DNA of 15,910 nucleotides from Methanomassiliicoccus sp. UBA386 (GTDB lineage Archaea; Thermoplasmatota; Thermoplasmata; Methanomassiliicoccales; Methanomassiliicoccaceae): assembly GCA_002498285.1 (NCBI GenBank), contig DAGU01000019.1, positions 30,613 through 46,522 on the forward strand. The letters run 5' to 3'. The stretch's first letter is position 1, and each line of letters starts with the position of its first letter. This document shows, one piece after another, positions 12,397 through 15,910 of the stretch. The position numbers and the translations under genes were made by a program. The notes beneath the pieces were generated by a model that was given only the letters and a program-made list of their open reading frames with translations, was not told the origin of the DNA and made no database searches.

Positions 12397-12593
12397 AGCG
12401 TTCAGTCCGCCAGGACACGGGGTCCCGCCTCGCAAGCGAACTGTCTGGCTCGGTCAGGTGCCACGGCGACCGCCACATTCTCACATGCCTGTCAGAGCCG
12501 TATCGACGTCGGGCCGTCCACCTGACCATACGTTCGACCGGCTTTGAATCAGATCTGCAGATGATCATCGATAGTTGTGGCGGACTAGACGTT
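12397..12593 (+). ncRNA. candidate structured RNA, about 197 nt, family unknown
   Basis: No protein frame is convincing here, but the sequence is strongly self-complementary. Ends: AGCGTT-c-AGTCCGCC (12397-12411) pairs with GGCGGACT-a-GACGTT (12579-12593), 14 pairs including two G-U, with one mismatch. Inside, CCAG-G-ACA (12410-12417) pairs with TGTCTGG (12442-12448), competing for two bases of the closing stem. A long hairpin follows: GGTCAGGTG (12452-12460) with CACCTGACC (12519-12527), continued by ACGG/CCGT and CGAC/GTCG, 17 pairs in all. The rest (12528-12578) is rich in short palindromes. A TATA-like box lies 26 bases before the closing stem. It does not match RNase P, 5S or SRP RNA motifs that I know. 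A small mobile element with inverted ends is the main alternative. Confidence 0.5.
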
Positions 12594-12630
12594 CGCTAAT
12601 TGTTAGAAGGGAGCGCCCTCCGTGCGATGA

Positions 12631-12638
12631 TTTATAGG
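12631..12638 (+). promoter_or_regulatory. TATA-like box and leader hairpin of the HdeD-like gene
   Basis: TTTATAGG predicts a start near 12661 and a leader of about 33 bases. That leader contains the hairpin GGAGC-AAAAC-GCTCC (12666-12680) and then GGAGG, five bases before the ATG at 12694. The hairpin does not cover the ribosome site, but its first strand GGAGC resembles it and could compete for pairing. Confidence 0.5.
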
Positions 12639-12693
12639 GAACGTGCACGAACATGCTTAACGGGTGGAGCAAAACGCTCCGTAGGAGGCAAAC

Positions 12694-13269
12694 ATGGCAC
12701 TTGGAAGAGCGAACGAGCGATGGTGGGGGAGGGTGGCCCTCGGGGTCATCGCCCTCATCGCTGGGTTGGCGTTCCTGATAGTTCCAGGTATCACGCTGGT
12801 GGTGTTCCTGTGGATCTTCGGGGCGTTCATGATCCTGACCGGACTGGTCCTCATATCGTATGCGTGGTCCAGGCCGAAGGGGACGAGACATCGAGCGCTC
12901 AACTTCGCGGAGGGCGGGATCAATATCGTGATAGGCATCGTAGCCCTGCTGGCTCCCGGACTTACGTCCCTGCTGGTCGTCTACCTGGTAGCGGCCTTCG
13001 CCATCATAGCTGGCATACTGCAGATCGCCGAAGGCATACTCACGCCCTCGGGGAGGACGACGTGGGGAGCCTCAAGCCGTGGCATGCTGGTGATCGCGGG
13101 GGCCTGGGCCCTTCTCATCGGGATACTGCTGGCCCTGTTCCCTGCTGGCGGGATACTCGCCTTGATGTGGCTCATCGGGATTTTCCTCATAGTCCTGGGT
13201 GCCTTCAACATCCTTGCAGGCATCAGAGGGAGGTCCGCCACAGAGGTCACGAGCTTGCCGACCCGGTAA
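12694..13269 (+). CDS. HdeD/DUF308-family integral membrane protein
   Basis: A 191-residue membrane protein with six predicted transmembrane segments in three hairpin pairs, roughly residues 12-33, 36-58, 73-95, 97-116, 128-150 and 153-176. Each pair has the family pattern of a Gly-rich helix, P-G-x-T/x turn and a second helix: FLIVPGITLVVFLWIFGAFMI, LLAPGLTSLLVVYLVAAFAII and LFPAGGILALMWLIGIFLIVLG. It matches the DUF308/HdeD group, whose Escherichia coli namesake is linked to acid stress; the archaeal role is unknown and no transport or catalytic motif is visible. ATG at 12694 has a perfect GGAGG five bases upstream. The N-terminus is short and basic, the tail hydrophilic. A monocistronic unit with T-run terminator just downstream. 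Confidence 0.88.
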   Translation: MALGRANERWWGRVALGVIALIAGLAFLIVPGITLVVFLWIFGAFMILTGLVLISYAWSRPKGTRHRALNFAEGGINIVIGIVALLAPGLTSLLVVYLVAAFAIIAGILQIAEGILTPSGRTTWGASSRGMLVIAGAWALLIGILLALFPAGGILALMWLIGIFLIVLGAFNILAGIRGRSATEVTSLPTR

Positions 13270-13278
13270 ACCCTTTCC

Positions 13279-13299
13279 TTTTTTCCCCAGTATGGGGTG
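13279..13299 (+). terminator. T-run terminator after the HdeD-like gene
   Basis: Six consecutive Ts (13279-13284) stand ten bases after the stop codon, followed by a small CCCC/GGGG hairpin. T-runs of this size end transcription in archaea. Confidence 0.5.
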
Positions 13300-13426
13300 G
13301 CGATGGACGCGGCCGCTCCTATGAACGAAACATCACGCTGACAGCGCCGAGCGGCGATCATACGACGAATGGGGGATGGGGTCGCCCCCATCGGCCGTAA
13401 ATAACACATTTTCTGCTTTAGTATGA

Positions 13427-13440
13427 TATCTGTTCAGATA
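13427..13440. repeat. 14-bp perfect dyad, operator-like
   Basis: TATCTG and CAGATA flank TT symmetrically. It stands about 20 bases before an A/T run (13461-13470) that could serve as a TATA box in either direction. No gene starts at the expected distance on either strand, so its use is unclear. Confidence 0.35.
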
Positions 13441-13668
13441 GTGTCCGAAACGGAGCAAAGATATTTTTAACCCTTCTCTAATATTCCCTTGGGGAGTCCC
13501 CGTGGACCTTCTCCAACTTCCCCACCATATTCTTTAATCTTCGGGGGCTCCTCTCAATCTTAGAGCATTTGCGCTCATCGCCCGGTCTCGATCGCAGTGA
13601 AAAGTTCTGAAAAATGACTGAGGTAAGTGCGCAAGGCACCTCCCTCATTTTCCGGCGGGCTGACGCCC

Positions 13669-14631
13669 TCATGACCTGACTATGCGCTGTATCTCCTTAT
13701 GAGCTTCCTCGGCAGGAGCGGCGGTGTTAACCATGTGGACCTCGCATTTGTCGAGATAATGGCGGAAGAAGTCGGTGCGCAGCTTCAGCTTCCTATCGTC
13801 CCTGACCAGCTGATGCGGGTTGCAGAAATCATTGGACAGCAGGTACTGGAGCGCGTCCTCGGTGCTCATCTCCCTTGATAGGACGTTGTCGCTCTTGTCC
13901 CGTTTGAGAAGTATGATCTTGCGCATGGTGGTCATGGGCACGACGCCCCCCAAGCCGACCGCCCAGCGGACGTTAACGATGGCGCGGCCCTTATTGTCGA
14001 ACTCCGTCTCGTCCACCAGAGAGCGGTATTCGGGCCAGATGCCCCCAATGTCCTCGTCGATGTAGAAGTTCTTCTCCGAGCCAAAGGCCAACGGCAGGCG
14101 GTCCGAGAGGTGCACGAAGTACCAGTCGTCGGTGATCAACCGGGCGTCCTGTCCACGCAGCAGGCCCCAGGAATGGGTCGTCTTGCCCGTCTTCGATGGA
14201 GCGATGAGCGAGGCCCCGGTTCCCGCCACATCGAGCGCCGCGCCGTGCACCGAATAGATGCGGTGCTGGTCCTCCAACAGATCGGACACCACTGCCAGCG
14301 CCACGCTCTTTATCCAGCCGTAGTATTCGAAGTTGAACAGGAACGCCGTCCGCGTAAGGGGATCGTACTTGACGGTCAAACCTTCCTCCGGTTGGTCCAG
14401 GACGATCAGGCGGCAATGGGAGCGGACGTTCTCCGACATGTTATAGAAGTTGTTCTCCCAGACGTCCTTGACGCGCTCCTGGTCAGTGAGCAGGCGCACG
14501 CAGGCTCCGTGGATCTCCGACTTCACCGAGTATAGAAACCTCTCCTTTAGGCTCTCAAACAGCTCCTTGGTCTCCGTAGGACCGATCGGCTCGACGGTGT
14601 ACATGGCAGGCAATGAACGAATGGCGCCCAT
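13669..14631 (-). CDS. HPr-kinase-like P-loop protein
   Basis: A 320-residue protein with an HprK/PEPCK-like nucleotide-binding domain in its middle: SVHGAAL (residues 127-133), a Walker A loop LIAPSKTGKTT (142-152) and a Walker-B-like LITDDWYFV (165-173), the order seen in HPr kinase and its relatives. The first ~110 residues (including NFEYYGWIKSV) and last ~120 are unlike bacterial HPr kinase as I know it, and the HPr target system is not expected in an archaeon. It may phosphorylate another protein or small molecule; the HprK-type LSGPSGxGKS is here APSKTGKT. ATG at 14631 lies 17 bases after the citramalate synthase stop, with AAGG about 13 bases away; Met10 (14604) is an alternative. Likely co-transcribed with the synthase. 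Confidence 0.75.
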   Translation of the reverse strand: MGAIRSLPAMYTVEPIGPTETKELFESLKERFLYSVKSEIHGACVRLLTDQERVKDVWENNFYNMSENVRSHCRLIVLDQPEEGLTVKYDPLTRTAFLFNFEYYGWIKSVALAVVSDLLEDQHRIYSVHGAALDVAGTGASLIAPSKTGKTTHSWGLLRGQDARLITDDWYFVHLSDRLPLAFGSEKNFYIDEDIGGIWPEYRSLVDETEFDNKGRAIVNVRWAVGLGGVVPMTTMRKIILLKRDKSDNVLSREMSTEDALQYLLSNDFCNPHQLVRDDRKLKLRTDFFRHYLDKCEVHMVNTAAPAEEAHKEIQRIVRS

Positions 14632-14648
14632 TAATAGGCTGTCCTTGC

Positions 14649-15910
14649 CTAGCCGCCGTTGGAGTGCTTCAGCAGCTTGTATTCCATGCTGTCTAACAGG
14701 GCGGCGAGGGATGCCTCGATGATGTTAGTGGACACTCCCACGGTGGTCCACGTCTCCTTGCCGTCGGTGGAGCGTATGAGCACCCTGACCTTGGCCCCGG
14801 TGGCATCCTTACCGTCGATCACCCTCACCTTGTAGTCGGCTAGTCTGACCTCCTTGAGCTGGGGGTAGAACCTCTCCAGCGCCTTTCTGACCGCGCGGTC
14901 GAGGGCGTTGACCGGACCGTTGCCATTGGCGGCGGTATGCTCCATCGTCCCGCTGGAATCAAGGACCCTGATGCTCGCCTCCGACGATACGTTCTTCCCG
15001 CTGACGTCGACGAATATGCGGAATCCCTCCAGATGGAACGGCGGCTTGATGCCGTCACGCAGTCTGCGTACCAGCAGCTCGAAGGACGCATCGGCGCCTT
15101 CGAACTGGTAGCCCTCGGCCTCCAGCATCTTGAGGCGCTCTAGGATCGCCCGTCCGCCCTCCTTCTCGGCGTCGATGCCGAACTCCTTGACCTTGCCCTG
15201 TATGGAGGCGGTGCCGGCCAGCTCGGAGATGAGCATGCGGCGCTGGTTGCCGACAAGCGAGGGATCGACGTGCTCGTAGGTGCGTGGATCGCGCATCATG
15301 GCACTGACGTGCACCCCACCCTTGTGAGCGAAGGCGCTCCTTCCCACGTATGGAAGCTTAGGGTCGGCTAGCACATTGGCGGTCTCGGCCACGAAGGCGG
15401 AAAGGGACGTTAGGGGCCCGAGATCGGGCGGTGTTATCGTCTTGTTCATCTTCAAGGACAGGTTGGGGATGATGGAGCACAGGTTGGCGTTCCCTGTCCT
15501 CTCGCCAAGGCCGTTGACGGTCCCCTGCACCATGGTCGCGCCAGCCACGACCGCGGCCAGGGAGTTGGCCACTGCCAGCTCCCCATCGTTGTGCGCATGG
15601 ATGCCTATGGAGGTGTCGAAGCGCCTGCCGACCTCCTTCACGGCATCGCTGACGAAGCTAGGCAGCGAGCCGCCATTGGTGTCGCACAGGACCAGCCAGT
15701 CAGCGCCGGCCGAGGCGGCCGATTCCAGCACTTCCATGGCGTACGGGGCATTGTTAGCATACCCGTCGAAGAAGTGCTCGGCGTCGAAGACAACCTCTCG
15801 GCCGTTGGACTTGAGGAAGGCCACGCTGTCAGCGACCAGTTCCAGGTTCTCCCTGTTGGAGATCTTCAAGGCGTTGGCCACATGAAGGTCCCAGCTCTTG
15901 CCGAAGATGG
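14649..15910 (-). CDS. cimA: (R)-citramalate synthase, LeuA family (5' end outside the window)
   Basis: Condenses pyruvate with acetyl-CoA to (R)-citramalate, the first step of the threonine-independent isoleucine route. About 420 residues are visible, from IFGKSWDLHVANAL to the true C-terminus; the catalytic N-terminal start of the barrel lies beyond 15910. Motifs: FDAEHFFDGYANN, CDTNGG, IHAHNDGELAVANS, GTVNGLGERTGNANL (the LeuA-family GxGERxGNA signature), FAHKGGVHVSAM, and a C-terminal LeuA-type regulatory domain with a long ACT-like dimer region (after about GIKPPFHLEG). IFGKSWDLHV is typical of the CimA type (as in Geobacter) rather than isopropylmalate or homocitrate synthase. The reading frame continues intact to the window edge. 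The HPr-kinase-like gene follows 17 bases after its stop. Confidence 0.9.
   Translation of the reverse strand, partial: IFGKSWDLHVANALKISNRENLELVADSVAFLKSNGREVVFDAEHFFDGYANNAPYAMEVLESAASAGADWLVLCDTNGGSLPSFVSDAVKEVGRRFDTSIGIHAHNDGELAVANSLAAVVAGATMVQGTVNGLGERTGNANLCSIIPNLSLKMNKTITPPDLGPLTSLSAFVAETANVLADPKLPYVGRSAFAHKGGVHVSAMMRDPRTYEHVDPSLVGNQRRMLISELAGTASIQGKVKEFGIDAEKEGGRAILERLKMLEAEGYQFEGADASFELLVRRLRDGIKPPFHLEGFRIFVDVSGKNVSSEASIRVLDSSGTMEHTAANGNGPVNALDRAVRKALERFYPQLKEVRLADYKVRVIDGKDATGAKVRVLIRSTDGKETWTTVGVSTNIIEASLAALLDSMEYKLLKHSNGG

Larger units (their letters stand above)
12331..12693. other. gene-free stretch between the tRNA cluster and the HdeD-like gene
   Basis: This 363-bp region has no supported protein gene. 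It holds, in order, an AT-rich part (12331-12390), the self-complementary element (12397-12593), and the promoter and leader of the HdeD-like gene (12631-12693). Confidence 0.6.
13270..13668. other. 399-bp gap between convergent genes, with dyad and small hairpins
   Basis: No gene is supported. In order it holds: the T-run (13279-13284), a GATGGGG/CCCCATC hairpin (13375-13392), a perfect dyad TATCTG-TT-CAGATA (13427-13440), an A/T run ATATTTTTAA (13461-13470), a GGGG-AGT-CCCC hairpin (13491-13501), and, on the minus strand after the kinase-like gene, a GGGC/GCCC hairpin (13657-13668 area) followed by a T-run (about 13609-13614) that probably ends that transcript. A 64-codon minus-strand frame across the right part is judged non-coding. 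Confidence 0.55.

Noticed and set aside
12362..12568. Short frames on both strands across the structured element (70 and 68 codons)
   Set aside because: Compositions are unlike neighbouring proteins, there are no ribosome sites, and the region's inverted repeats explain the sequence better.
12981..13409. 142-codon minus-strand frame antisense to the HdeD-like gene
   Set aside because: It mirrors the hydrophobic codons of the membrane protein; it has no ribosome site or recognisable domain.
13590..13640. Box C/D-like motifs (CTGA, ATGACTGA) in the gap before the kinase-like gene
   Set aside because: The spacings are too short for guide sequences and no closing stem flanks them.
13478..13672. 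64-codon minus-strand frame overlapping the kinase-like gene stop by ATGA
   Set aside because: The product is Arg/Lys/Ser rich with no motif, and the frame is crossed by a GGGC/GCCC hairpin and a T-run that look like the terminator of the upstream gene. The ATGA overlap is probably chance.
1..15910. CRISPR array, insertion sequence or prophage
   Set aside because: No regularly spaced direct repeats, transposase, integrase or phage structural genes were seen; the only mobile-like signal is the inverted-end element at 12397-12593.

Overview
The window looks like a stretch of a fairly GC-rich euryarchaeal chromosome, probably from the class Thermoplasmata and possibly Methanomassiliicoccales-like. 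The lineage guess is inference. What supports an archaeon directly: tRNA genes interrupted by bulge-helix-bulge introns, a tRNA-Trp intron carrying a box C/D guide RNA, a gene for the tiny ribosomal protein eL41, and TATA-like boxes placed about 26 bp upstream of leaderless or short-leader starts, mixed with Shine-Dalgarno-led internal operon genes.

Positions 1-5760 (minus strand) hold a tightly packed anaerobic cobalamin (corrin ring) operon, transcribed cbiT-cbiL-cbiF-cbiG-cbiH-cbiC-cbiD-cbiE, with a further gene apparently starting at the left edge. Neighbours overlap or lie within a few bases of each other. Together they cover ring methylation at C20, C17, C11, C1, C5 and C15, C12 decarboxylation, ring contraction/deacylation, and the final methyl migration. 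The precorrin-6A reductase, cobalt chelatase and amidases are not in the window.

Positions 5868-9783 hold accessory genes: a minus-strand pair (Cys-rich small protein, HEAT-repeat protein), a plus-strand acidic hypothetical gene, and a minus-strand set (Rieske ferredoxin, an unrecognised 505-residue acidic protein, a NYN-domain putative RNase). Positions 9872-11706 hold an amidohydrolase, a gap with remains of a small membrane-protein reading frame, and a nitroreductase.

Positions 11780-12600 are RNA-rich: tRNA-Arg(TCT) with two 21-nt introns (anticodon loop and T-loop), eL41, tRNA-Trp(CCA) with a 97-nt box C/D intron, a hairpin terminator, then a strongly self-complementary ~197-nt element preceded by a TATA-like box, a candidate unannotated structured RNA. 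Positions 12694-15910 hold an HdeD-like membrane protein, a gap with a dyad and small hairpins, an HPr-kinase-like P-loop protein and the 3' part of a citramalate synthase gene.
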